A stretch of 64,000 nucleotides of DNA from NCBI GenBank assembly GCA_946965045.2, contig OX337231.1, forward strand, positions 3,038,001 to 3,102,000. The letters are read 5' to 3'. A model generated the notes under the pieces. That model was not told the origin of the DNA. It ran no database searches and worked only from the letters and a program-made list of their open reading frames with translations. The first letter of the stretch is position 1, and each line of letters opens with the position of its first letter. A program made the translations under genes and the position numbers. This DNA is from Epithemia pelagica (taxonomy: Eukaryota > Bacillariophyta > Bacillariophyceae > Surirellales > Surirellaceae). This document shows positions 53,730-63,700 of this stretch, in pieces.

Positions 53730-54127
53730 GGTGAATGAGGGGTGGCGGACTGTGTGCTTCTTGAGTTGTGATATAATAATTTGTGACTATGGTGTGCAAA
53801 ACACACTCCACCATTCTATTCTTTGATCCCGAGCATCAAGAGTGGGTGTTGTGGGAGGCGTTTAAACCGAAAACCGAACCACACAAATAAGAAATATAAG
53901 CCCCAATACACAGCACCTAATAAAAGTCGTCATACCACACGGATGTTGCCTACTTACTTGTACGACTTCAGCGCCAGTGCATGCACTATTGTAAGTGCCT
54001 CGAGCCGGCCCATCTTTTCCCCAACAATTTCAGAACGGTGCCATGTGCCATCTTCCATCTGTCCATTGTTGCATGGGCTGACCCAAATGGTGGCTCGCAT
54101 TCCGAAGAAACGAACAAAAAATGTAAC
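53730..54127. other. Intergenic with a possible exon fragment on the minus strand
   Basis: Minus-strand frame from about 54,125 to 53,954 reads like protein (FFVRFFGMRATIWVSPCNNG, later VGEKMGRLEALTIVHALALK) and ends at a strong donor-like agtaagt. It abuts the duplicated block at 54128. I cannot name the source gene. Confidence 0.3.
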
Positions 54128-54676
54128 CTCGGGGACGAGACTTCCTGTAAGTACAGGCAGTATTGGAGGGTGGCATGTCAATGCGTCCCCCCATCGTGGG
54201 GGCTCCCACTTGACCGACTGGTTCTCCGCGGTGATAGGAGGATGGTGATGGTGCTTGCGAGGAGGCATCGACCACAGGAATTACCGAGGTCAACCACCCA
54301 AGAAATTGCTGGGAGATGCCTTTATGATCTCTGCCATGGATGGTTCATTGTTTGGTGCCCCACGAAGAAGAAGAAGGCGAGGGACAGGCCGAACCGCGAA
54401 CGATGAGTCATCCCTTCCTTCGGTGGAAATGCTCACCATGAGACGCAACCATGACAATGGTTCTGTCGAAGAACCCACTGAGGAAGACAAGGACGAAAGG
54501 ATTACATGTGATGTTCTATCTACCGCATCTGACCTGCTGGGGCGTATCGAATACTAAAAACGACAACAGTTCACGACAGTACCGTCTAATCGATGTTAAA
54601 GTAGCTTTTGTAGATCAATCAACAACCTCATAGACAAGCTTATTCGAGGAACCTATTAGAAGAAGGAAAGCTATTT
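54128..54676 (+). pseudogene. Shortened second copy of the secreted-protein/GH3 locus
   Basis: 54128-54300 matches 48535-48735 (inside the secreted-protein gene) and 54304-54676 matches 52583-52955 (TM tail and 3' flank of GH3), same order and orientation. The 3.85 kb between these parts is missing. A frame at 54255-54557 still encodes the GH3 tail (SLFGAPRRRRRRGTGRTAN, then SSLPSVEMLTMRRNHDNG) with a stop at the Tyr-Tyr position where GH3 continues. This is a tandem duplicate with an internal deletion; nothing suggests function. Confidence 0.75.
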
Positions 54677-54694
54677 TACGCCGCCTTCGACAAC

Positions 54695-55051
54695 CTAAGA
54701 AACAGTATCGCATCCGTCGACAGAAGGTTGATCCAACCAGTCCCACAAGCCATGTCGATCGGTACGACGATGAGCGACTCGCTTTAGTTGAAACTCGTCC
54801 GATGAGATCCTGTCTAGGCGCCTTTCAATGACAACAAAAAGGGAAGAATACATGTTTCGTATGATGAGTGACAAATGTCGTGGATCCAGAGCACCCTTAT
54901 CATCATGGAGACTTTCCACAACAAGGTGGCTCCCTTAACACTTTTTCTTGGCTACAAATAGCACCAAATCACGCGATGGAGGCATTTCCAACATGTTGGC
55001 GACTCTAGAAAATGCAGCCGACGACATAAGATTGTAAAATGCATGGTACAT
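54695..55051 (-). pseudogene. Possible gene remnant with one stop
   Basis: In one frame from ATG 55051: MYHAFYNLMSSAAFSRVANM, a TAA at 54935-54937, then protein-like sequence (VESLHDDKGALDPRHLSLI, FVVIERRLDRISSDEF) to the stop at 54695. Hydrophobic and charged residues alternate as in helices. No family recognised, and chance cannot be excluded. Confidence 0.25.
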
Positions 55052-55255
55052 ACCTTGACGTACATTCCCGTGATTGCCCAGTTGTGGACCTTTTCATTGG
55101 AAGCATGTGTGTCAAAAACTGCCATCCAGAGCATCGGGCAACATTGGTCATATGGATTTCACGCACGGCGTGTGTGTGTGTGTGGAGTCCAAGATCCCAG
55201 AGCCTCTACGATCCAATCCATGATTTCGAGTGTTCCCAATGTCAAAAAGCACGGT

Positions 55256-57304
55256 TCAGGGTGAGGGGCGAGTTCTCGTTTTTCGTTCTCTTGTCCAATG
55301 GGTGATACGACCCAAGGAACCCGTGTTTGGTTCGGGAAGGGTCCGTCCCTGTCGATTGTCGTGTCCGGTTACCGGTCCTCCCCTGGTACGAGCATCGGTG
55401 TTGGATGCCCGTAGTCCCGTGGAGTGGCTCGTCTCCTGCTTTTTCAGGTCTGCTTGTGGTTGGCTCTGTTGTTTCTGCTTCTTCTTCTTGTTTGTTTTGG
55501 AGGTCAACCATGCTTGAAATTTCGCCTCCGTCATGGGAATGCCAACGGTAATGCTCGAGGGTGGCAATCCCTGATCCACAATGGCTTGCATGCGGGGTTG
55601 GATCCGTCCGTGGAGGGAATAGCCGAGCAAGGTGGGCAACCGTACCAGAGCTTGACGCAGAGTCTTTGGGTCATTTCCCATGGCGTGTTGCAAATACTCG
55701 AGTTTGGGGTGCAAATTTCGTTCCACATTGAGCAAGAGGACCCGCGGCATGCCCACGACAATGGTGCGCAACTCTTCCGCGTCCAGGTCGAGAAATGTTT
55801 GCAAAAAGTCGAGCTTGGCCGTCAAGGTCGAATCCTTGAGCGCACAAGCTTGCGGCGCTTGATACAGGATGCGCTTGACGTGCGATCCGGTAAAATTCAG
55901 GGCATTGTAGCGGAACCATCCCACGGTATGCTTGATGGTGGACAGAGAATGGGTGACAATCCGGGGGTAGGCGAGTAACAGGGATCGAAATTCTGTCGGA
56001 CTGTATTCCAATTCTTGCAAAAAGTATTGCGCCATGGGCAGGATATGTCGCTCCAAATGATAATCCATGAATTGGGGAAAGGAGACCAAGAGTCGTTCGA
56101 CATGGTGCGTGTCCATGTGACAGTACAAGATTGCAAAAAAGACGAGTTTGGGGACGAGATTGTGTTCCAAACTGTACAAGAGCATGCGGGGATGTTTCAA
56201 TACAATGTGACGAATCGAGTCGCGACTCAAGTTGACTTCGCGCCGCAAAAAGCGAAGGCGAGGAATCAAGCCGGTTCGGACACTGGACCGCACCAATTTG
56301 GGTTCCCGCAACAACAAGGCTCGTGTTTCCGAGACCGACAGGCCCATGATTTTGGGATTGGTAAAAAAGCCAATCTTGGCCTTGAGTGTGGCCTTGCTGT
56401 ATCCGAGAATGGAAGGACAGGCCAAGACGAGCGAGCGGAGAAATACCACATCTTCTTGCGCTTCGGCCGTCAGGATCCTCTTGGTGTTTGGTGGGCGGTT
56501 CCCTGGAGTAGTAGTCGTGTGCACTTCAACCCGAGGCCGTTGAAACAAGTGCCGCAACAGTTGGACGGTGGGAATCACATTGTCCTGGGCCGACAAGTGC
56601 AACAGAGCGGGACTGGTACGAATAATGTGGACCAGATCCTCTCGAGACGTCAATCCCAATGTACCATTCAACACGTGCAGCTTGGTACGCAAGGTATCGG
56701 GGGTCAGACCCAAGGCCGACGGAGCCCATTGTTCGATACGGGCCATGGCAACGTCGTCCAACTCGAGTTCGTGTTGTAAATACCAATAACCGGCCGAATG
56801 AGGACGAGTCGTACCAGTGGGTTCCGACGGGGGCTTGCGCAACGGGGTGGGACGGTCGGTCGGTGTGGCGGTGGTTGTCGTCGTGGCTTGATGGGCCACC
56901 AATCGTTGTGGTGGTTGTGGCTCTTGTTTGGGGTGTTGTGTACCTAACTGAAAGGATGACTCTACCATCCAATCGGGATCCATGTCCGAAACACTCTCTA
57001 CGACGGTTGACGAAGCACTTGGTGCTTGGCAGTCCAATGATGCTTGCGGATCCATGTTTTCCGGAGGAGGATCCGGATGGTCATGGTTACCTTGTTCCAG
57101 ATTTGCTCCATGGTTGGTCTTGACACCCAACTCGTTCCCGAATGTTCGGTAGCGGCAGGACCGTGCGTTGGTGGGACACGCCACAAATGCCAAATTCTTT
57201 CTGGTGTTTGTCAATGCCTCGGTAGGAGGAGGAATGGTCGATCCATTCCCACTATACCAAACAACCACAACAACAAAAAGCACCCTCAACAACACCTGCA
57301 TCAC
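55256..57304 (-). CDS. mTERF-family protein, organelle-targeted
   Basis: 682 residues from the first of two adjacent ATGs. The N-terminus is a hydrophobic signal-like stretch (LLRVLFVVVVVWY), so the protein probably enters the plastid route rather than having a classic mitochondrial presequence; either organelle is possible. From about residue 165 to 620 there are repeated mTERF helical motifs of about 35 residues, each with a LxxxPxLL-type core: IIRTSPALLHLS, LVLACPSILGYS, LLLREPKLVRSS, IVLKHPRMLLYS, LLVSFPQFMDYH, LLLAYPRIVTHS, ILYQAPQACAL, IVVGMPRVLLLN, ALVRLPTLLGYS. Such proteins bind organellar nucleic acid and affect transcription, splicing or ribosomes. The C-terminus is basic and Gln/Lys-rich. 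Head-to-head with TrpCF, 300 bp away. Confidence 0.9.
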   Translation of the reverse strand: MMQVLLRVLFVVVVVWYSGNGSTIPPPTEALTNTRKNLAFVACPTNARSCRYRTFGNELGVKTNHGANLEQGNHDHPDPPPENMDPQASLDCQAPSASSTVVESVSDMDPDWMVESSFQLGTQHPKQEPQPPQRLVAHQATTTTTATPTDRPTPLRKPPSEPTGTTRPHSAGYWYLQHELELDDVAMARIEQWAPSALGLTPDTLRTKLHVLNGTLGLTSREDLVHIIRTSPALLHLSAQDNVIPTVQLLRHLFQRPRVEVHTTTTPGNRPPNTKRILTAEAQEDVVFLRSLVLACPSILGYSKATLKAKIGFFTNPKIMGLSVSETRALLLREPKLVRSSVRTGLIPRLRFLRREVNLSRDSIRHIVLKHPRMLLYSLEHNLVPKLVFFAILYCHMDTHHVERLLVSFPQFMDYHLERHILPMAQYFLQELEYSPTEFRSLLLAYPRIVTHSLSTIKHTVGWFRYNALNFTGSHVKRILYQAPQACALKDSTLTAKLDFLQTFLDLDAEELRTIVVGMPRVLLLNVERNLHPKLEYLQHAMGNDPKTLRQALVRLPTLLGYSLHGRIQPRMQAIVDQGLPPSSITVGIPMTEAKFQAWLTSKTNKKKKQKQQSQPQADLKKQETSHSTGLRASNTDARTRGGPVTGHDNRQGRTLPEPNTGSLGRITHWTRERKTRTRPSP

Positions 57305-57604
57305 GAAAGGTTTTGCATCTTTGGAAGAATGCTAAGATACACTCAAAGAACAAAGCGGGCTGCAAGTGTTGCAATGTCTTGTGTTGTGGCTCCGAATCTG
57401 GATTCACCATTTTGCACATTCTTTTGGAAAGATTTTTTCTGGGTGCCGCGGGATCCACGTGGCAATCGATCAGCGCCCAACGACCCCTCGGACATTCCAG
57501 GTGCAGATCCATGAGAAGAAGAACTTCCACGTGGAAGACGACGAGGCCGAATGACGCTCATTTTTCTTCGACCACCCCACTCTCGAGACGAGTATCTCAT
57601 CACC
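57305..57604. promoter_or_regulatory. Bidirectional promoter interval, mTERF/TrpCF
   Basis: 300 bp between divergent starts. The + frame is open back to ATG 57551, so the TrpCF start could be 18 codons earlier. Confidence 0.45.
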
Positions 57605-59794
57605 ATGGCGGGTGCACTTGTTTGTTCCGGTCTCACTTCTGGGTTTGCCTTGCTTCTCCTACTTCTTTCTGGTTCTGGGGTGGAATCGTTTTTGATTTGG
57701 AGCGATTATTCCCAAAGAGCGACGGTGACAGACCACCCCAAACCAAACCATCCACAAAAACATCCACAAAAACAACCACCACAACCGTTCCGACCGACCT
57801 TCTCATCGCCACGGCACGCCACCACACCCGACACGACGACGACGACGACCATGTCCTCTTCCTCCTCCACGGATAAAAAGGCCGAGGCCCGCGCCAAATC
57901 GCCCTATTCGCAAGCGCAACAATGGGAGGCCTTGCACTCCTTGTTGCACGATTCGTCCAATCCCGACTGGGATGCCCGACACTTGTACGGTCATGGCGGC
58001 CAAGGAGCCACTCGTGAACCGTCCATGTTGCAACTCATTACCGCCACACGCATTTTGGATGTGGAACAAGTGATTCAACAATCGTTGGATCCAGAATCGG
58101 ACACGCCGACGCGAGCGGAATTGGAAGCCCGGGCCCACGAATTTCGACGGCAACACGGTCCCGTCTTGAATTTGCAATCCGTCATTCAAACCCAAGCGGC
58201 TCAAGAAACCATGGCCTTGGCGGCCGAATTCAAACGAGCCTCGCCCAGCAAGGGTCTCATGGCCTCGGACCGGTCCGTGACGGCGGCCCAACAAACCAGT
58301 TTGTATGCGCACGCCGGGGCCGACATTATTTCCGTCTTGACCGAACCCACCTGGTTTTTGGGGAGTTGGGACGATTTGACCGACGCGCGGTTGGCAACGG
58401 CGGCATCCTCCCAACGGCGGCGGCCCGCCATTTTGTGCAAAGAGTTTATCGTCCACGAGTACATGATTGCCCAAGCGGCGGCGGCGGGAGCCGATACCTG
58501 TCTCTTGATTGTCGCCGTCTTGCCCCAACACGTTCTTCAACGGTTGATTGACTATGCCCGGAATGTCTTGGACATGGAACCCTTGGTCGAAGTCCATGCC
58601 ATGGAAGAATTGGATGTCGCCCTTGCCGCGGGAGCCAAGGTGATTGGCGTCAACAATCGCAATTTGCATACCTTTCAAATGGACTTGTCCAACAGCGAAA
58701 AGATTGCCGCCGAATTGACCCGACGCCACTTGGACTTTCAAACCAATTATACACTGTGCGCCTTGTCGGGCATGTCCTCCGCGGCCGATGTTCATCGGTA
58801 TCGACAAGCGGGAGTGCAAATGTGTTTGATTGGAGAATCGCTCATGCGATCGCCCCATCCCACCCAAGCCATTGCCAGTCTCTGTCTCAATGCCCAGGAC
58901 TACGCGGCACGGCACCAAAGCAACAACAACAATAACAACAAGGACGCGGGTGCTTCGGGGGCCTACACGGCAGGCTTGCAACTCATCAAAGTCTGCGGGA
59001 TTACCCGGCCCGAAGATGCGACGGTGGCCTGTCAAGCGGGGGCCAATTTGATTGGAGTCATTTTTGCCGACAAGTCCAAACGCCAAGTCACTCCCGACCA
59101 AGCCAAGGCGGTCGTGGCGGCCGTCCGAGCCTTTGGAGAACGACCAGACGCCTACACGTTTGCCGACGACGCCACTACCCAAAGCCATTCACAGCCCTTG
59201 CCCCACTTGATTGCGGCGGCTCGTCACTTGGCTGAGGCGGCACCCACACGTCGACCCTTGGTAGTGGGAGTCTTTCAAAATCAAGATTCCAAATTCATTG
59301 CCCAAATGGTACGAGACTGCGGGTTGGATTTGGTCCAACTTCATGGACAGGAAGGCTTTGCGGCCGCCCATCCGACACAGTGTGGAGGAGTCCCGGCACT
59401 CCGCGTCGTGGATGTGCCCACGGATCCCACTGCTGCATCGTTGCCCTCCGACTCGACGGCGGCGACCGTGAACCAAATTCTATCGAATCTATCGACCGAT
59501 CCCATGGCAGTCTTGCTGGATACGTCCATCAGGGGTGCGGCCAGTGGTGGGGGAACCAGCGTTACCTTTGATTGGACGTTGGCCCAAGCGGTCCAAAACG
59601 CCGGGTTGCCAGTGTTGGTGGCGGGAGGACTCACAGCCACCAACATTGCCGACTGTGTGTCGGCCATACGACCCTTTGGCATTGATGTGTCGTCGGGAGT
59701 CGAAGACAGTCCCGGTATCAAAAACCATGACGCCATTCGCAAGTTTGTGCAAGCAGCACGGCACGCATCGGATCAAGCGAATCAAGGGTTCTAA
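57605..59794 (+). CDS. Fused indole-3-glycerol-phosphate synthase and phosphoribosylanthranilate isomerase
   Basis: 729 residues from ATG 57605, chosen for its accATGg context and because it starts a signal peptide (MAGALVCSGL...LLLLLLSGSGVESF) with a Ser-Phe junction typical of diatom plastid import. The protein performs two successive steps of tryptophan synthesis, isomerase then synthase, in the plastid. The synthase part shows LAAEFKRASPSKG, LTEPTWFLGS, ILCKEFIVHEYMI, LVEVHAMEELDVAL, VIGVNNRNLHTF and LIGESLMR. After an Asn-rich linker the isomerase shows IKVCGITRPEDA, LVVGVFQNQD, LDLVQLHG and FGIDVSSGVEDSPGIK. Order TrpC then TrpF is as in enterobacterial fusions. All expected catalytic Lys, Glu, Cys and Asp motifs are present. 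Confidence 0.93.
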   Translation: MAGALVCSGLTSGFALLLLLLSGSGVESFLIWSDYSQRATVTDHPKPNHPQKHPQKQPPQPFRPTFSSPRHATTPDTTTTTTMSSSSSTDKKAEARAKSPYSQAQQWEALHSLLHDSSNPDWDARHLYGHGGQGATREPSMLQLITATRILDVEQVIQQSLDPESDTPTRAELEARAHEFRRQHGPVLNLQSVIQTQAAQETMALAAEFKRASPSKGLMASDRSVTAAQQTSLYAHAGADIISVLTEPTWFLGSWDDLTDARLATAASSQRRRPAILCKEFIVHEYMIAQAAAAGADTCLLIVAVLPQHVLQRLIDYARNVLDMEPLVEVHAMEELDVALAAGAKVIGVNNRNLHTFQMDLSNSEKIAAELTRRHLDFQTNYTLCALSGMSSAADVHRYRQAGVQMCLIGESLMRSPHPTQAIASLCLNAQDYAARHQSNNNNNNKDAGASGAYTAGLQLIKVCGITRPEDATVACQAGANLIGVIFADKSKRQVTPDQAKAVVAAVRAFGERPDAYTFADDATTQSHSQPLPHLIAAARHLAEAAPTRRPLVVGVFQNQDSKFIAQMVRDCGLDLVQLHGQEGFAAAHPTQCGGVPALRVVDVPTDPTAASLPSDSTAATVNQILSNLSTDPMAVLLDTSIRGAASGGGTSVTFDWTLAQAVQNAGLPVLVAGGLTATNIADCVSAIRPFGIDVSSGVEDSPGIKNHDAIRKFVQAARHASDQANQGF

Positions 59795-60729
59795 GTAGTA
59801 GGTCGATAGCCAAGTGTCTGTAGCAATGAAACGAAGTACTCTGCTAATAGAGACAAAACAGCATTCCTAAGCCATCGTCCTGGCCTATGGTCCATGCGGT
59901 CGAAGGTTCAAGCAAGTCATGAGAAAGCTTAACTGAAAAGACTTTCCACGATCATAATCCTGAGAATACCTCTAGAGATGTCTTGCGCTGCGTTATATAA
60001 GTACTCCTAGTAGAGAAGAGTAACAGCGAGTAGGAGAGCAACAAGGAAACCGATGTTCCAATTTCCATGATGGGAACAAAGGAAAAAAAACTAGGAACTC
60101 ATTTTGCTAGAAGGAGTTTGTCTGCTCGTTCTCCGAGGACTAGCATGGCTAGCTCCAGAAAAGAGCGCGGTTGAGTATCGGATTAGTTAGTCTTGTTTCC
60201 GCGCCTTTTCTCGTTATTCTTGTGGGGGTGGGAATTTTACTTATGGGAGTCTTGGCACGAGAGTTTACCCAAAAGACTGGCTGGTGCGCGATCTTCTCTA
60301 AGAACGGAAAAATATTCCGTTCATGTATTAAGTAGGAATATTTTTTGTTTCCGTTGATAGCCGTTTGGTATAGCTGTTGTAAGTAATGTAAACCTTTTGC
60401 TCCTGTTTTAGTCTTGGAGTGCGTGCGTCAATCGCTGTCGCATCATAACCAACGTGAAAGACTATGGCTCGTTTCAGTCTACTTAGAGACTTGCTTCCAT
60501 TCATTGGTTAAATAACTGAACTCATCGTCGATATCGGCGAGTGTCCAACGGATTCTGTAGGACGACTTCGTCCTCGCTTCCGACCTCAACCATAACCACA
60601 ATCTCTCTTTAGCTCAACCGCGGTCGTTGTTTGTAAATCGATCGACAACTTGCAGTGACTGGAACCAGGTGGTGAACGATCACAAGATAATCTACTTCTC
60701 TCCTGGCATAGGATAAGGAGATTCACAAC
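59795..60729. other. Intergenic, with a hairpin at 60308-60345
   Basis: 935 bp. Contains tactcctagtagag at about 60001 and a perfect 11-bp inverted repeat (aaaaatattcc at 60308-60318, its complement at 60335-60345) with cggaaa/tttccg further out. A minus-strand frame of 165 codons (from 61083) is only the complement of the next gene. No RNA gene recognised. Confidence 0.4.
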
Positions 60730-63700
60730 ATGGAAGAGGATTTCCTCAGAGTCAATTCGACGTTGAGCGAAGCCGAGGTTGCCCAAAATGCGTTCTTGAG
60801 TCCTTCGGCGTTGGCTGCCCGTCGTTTGGGGAAACGCGCCATCACTCCGAGCGCCCGGAGACCGGGCTTGAGTCAAGACGAGTCCTTTGAAAATCGCAGT
60901 CAAAAGTCTCATCGGACAGCCGATAATGCACAAACCTTTGATCATGTTTCGTCGACAACCAAAGTGAACGTTTCCAAATCCCGGAGTACTACGCCCGTCA
61001 AAATGGTTTCGACGCCCTTGCAAGACTTTTTTAGCGAGGCTAGCAGCGCAGTTCTTGAAACATTCAGCCCCAAGAATGATCATGCTACGGAACCTGAGTT
61101 GGCCGATGAATCGGCGATCGACACTGTACCTGATAGTGATGTGGATGGTAGTTACTTCTCCGCAGGTGGAAGCATGGCCATCTCAACCCCTGGCAAAGTT
61201 GACGAGAGAGTGCTTTCCGAAGACCTAGACGAGTCAAATGTGTACAGTGATATCGATAGGGATGAAACCGAAGACGAAGACGATGAGGAAGACAATGAAA
61301 TTCTTGCCCTTGAACGTCAGCTGGAAATGTTGAAGCGAGAAAAAGAAATGGCGCAATTGGAGGACGAGATTGCTCGTTTGAAGAAATCAACGAGTGACCA
61401 ACAGTCGGAAACGGATGCCGCTGATGATGCGGAAGATGTGGAACATGCGAAAGTCACTCCCTCAGTGTTCTTTGGCAGGTCGCCGATTACCAAGGGATTC
61501 GTACCTCCACATGAGCAACCACTCAAAGAGGAAACGAAGACGAGCACGAGCTGTACAGACTACATGTTCTGTTTCGCAGGAGGTGTCCCCCCTGTCGGAA
61601 GCGGCGACGAAATACTGTCTGAAGCTGTCATGTCGGACACTGTCCTCTCAGAAGCTGTCATGTCCGATGGACTCTCTATTCCAGCCATGGACTCTCAGAA
61701 AGACACCTTGTCGGATACGCTCAATCTTGAAAACATTGACACAGAAAAGTCGTTCTGTCCCACTATTGCTGAAGGTGAGAACGAGGACGAGTCCACCACT
61801 ATTAAGGACGATGTAACAACCATTAAGGACGATCTCGAAAGCAAAGCAGGTACTATTGCCAGTGCAGAGGACGACCCACATGTTCGACCTATCACTACAT
61901 TGAAGTCTGGAATTACAACGTTCAGGTCAGGACTTGATGGAGTCGACGAAAAGGAGGAAGAAACGATTCCAGTTGAAAGTAAGGAGCCTCCGAAAGGATC
62001 CATTTCTTCTAGCTTTTTCTGCTGGGGCGGACAATACACCCCAGAAGAACAAGAGGTCCAACGAGAAATTTCTTTCACTGGAAGTGCCATTGAAAAGCTA
62101 CGTCAATCGGTGGACGAGCATGACATGGCAAAGAGCAAAAGCTTTGTCGCCGCTGAGGACGTTGCATCGAACGAGGAACCCGTTGAAAAAGTTCAAGATA
62201 ACATGGATGTTGATGAGTCCAACTCAAAAACTGATGAAGAGGTTGTATCGAAGCCTTCAGCTGGTGGAAACGATGGCGATGATGCTACTCGTGTCAGTGA
62301 TGCGCCCATCGAACCAACTGCATCGAAAACATCACAGGGAGCTCTTGTCATCGAAGAGGATTCAAGTATCAAGGACGTTTCCAAAGCTCAGGGATCATAT
62401 TTGCAACCTGCTGGACAGACCTCTTCGTTCTTTTGTTTCGTGGGAGGTACATACGTGGAGGAGCCTGTAGTCGTAGTTCCGGATGATGCGGGCTTCCCCA
62501 CGTCTTCTAATGCAGCCTCGATCGTAGAACAGAAAGCTGACGGAGACGTTGGCACAGCTGTTGACACGCTAGGACCCGCCGCATCGAGCACATCAGTGAA
62601 TGGACAAAGTGCGCAGATTTCAATCCTTGACCAAACTTCGTTTGAACAACCGATGGCACCAAGCATGTCCATGGGGGAAGAAGAAATCGACGGCGTTCAA
62701 GAGCCAGTTGAATCGAACAAGGCAACGACGACTCTTGTATCAGAAAGCAAGACGACCGATTCTGTGGATGTCAAGGCAAACACTGGAGATGATAACGACG
62801 ATACGATCGTTGTCAATGATTCCCTTACAGAGGAGAAGGAAGCGCCACCCAAAACAGCCGAATCCTCCGCTAGATCTTCACCACTCACCAGGTTCCTTTG
62901 TTTCGCCGGTGCTGAAGAAACTACGGAGGGAATGACCGATGCTGAAGAAACAGGTCAGAAAGACCAAGAAACTGCAGCCACTCAAGTTGACAAGGCAACG
63001 ACGACTCTTGTATCAGAAAGCAAGACGACCGATTCTGTGGATGTCAAGGCAAACACTGGAGATGATAACGACGATACGATCGTTGTTAATGATTCACTTA
63101 CAGAGGACAAGGAAGCGCCACCCAAAACAGCCGAATCCTCCGCTAGATCTTCACCACTCGCCAGGTTCCTTTGTTTCGCCGGTGCTGAAGAAACTACGGA
63201 GGGAATGACCGATGTTGACGAAACAGGTCAGAAAGACAAAGAATTTGCAGCCACTCTAGTTGACAAGGCGGATGACAACGTCACAGCAGATGAACCCATG
63301 GAAATCAAAACGACGAACGAAGAAAACGTGACTACAGAGTCTGCCGCGGTCGTCGAGAGCGAAGCCATGGTCGAGGAAGATACGATTTCCGATGCGGTGG
63401 CATCTCCGGTCGAGGAGAAGCCCACTCCAGAACAACTCGCCAAAACAGCGGCAGCATCGTCATTTTCCACATTCATGTTTTTCGGTGGTGCGGAAGAAGC
63501 TCCTGAAGAAAAGAAATCAAATACTGCCGAAGAAATGGAAGGGGTGGAAGAAACGGATGATAATGCCGTGCCTGAAGCAGAAGAGGACACAGACGCTGCA
63601 GGTGCATCGCTTGAAGAAGATACTATTATTGACCCGGAGAAAACCAACGCCGAAGACAACAAGCCTACGCAAGAGGAAATCCTCAAAGCAGCGGCAAGAT

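Noticed and set aside
53823-54248. 141-codon + strand frames across 53.8-54.4 kb
   Set aside because: They read through the duplicated block against the strand of the secreted-protein gene, with no support in the original copy.
57803-59188. Minus-strand frame of 461 codons
   Set aside because: Antisense to TrpCF, which is certain from its motifs; the Gly/Arg-rich product has no domain.
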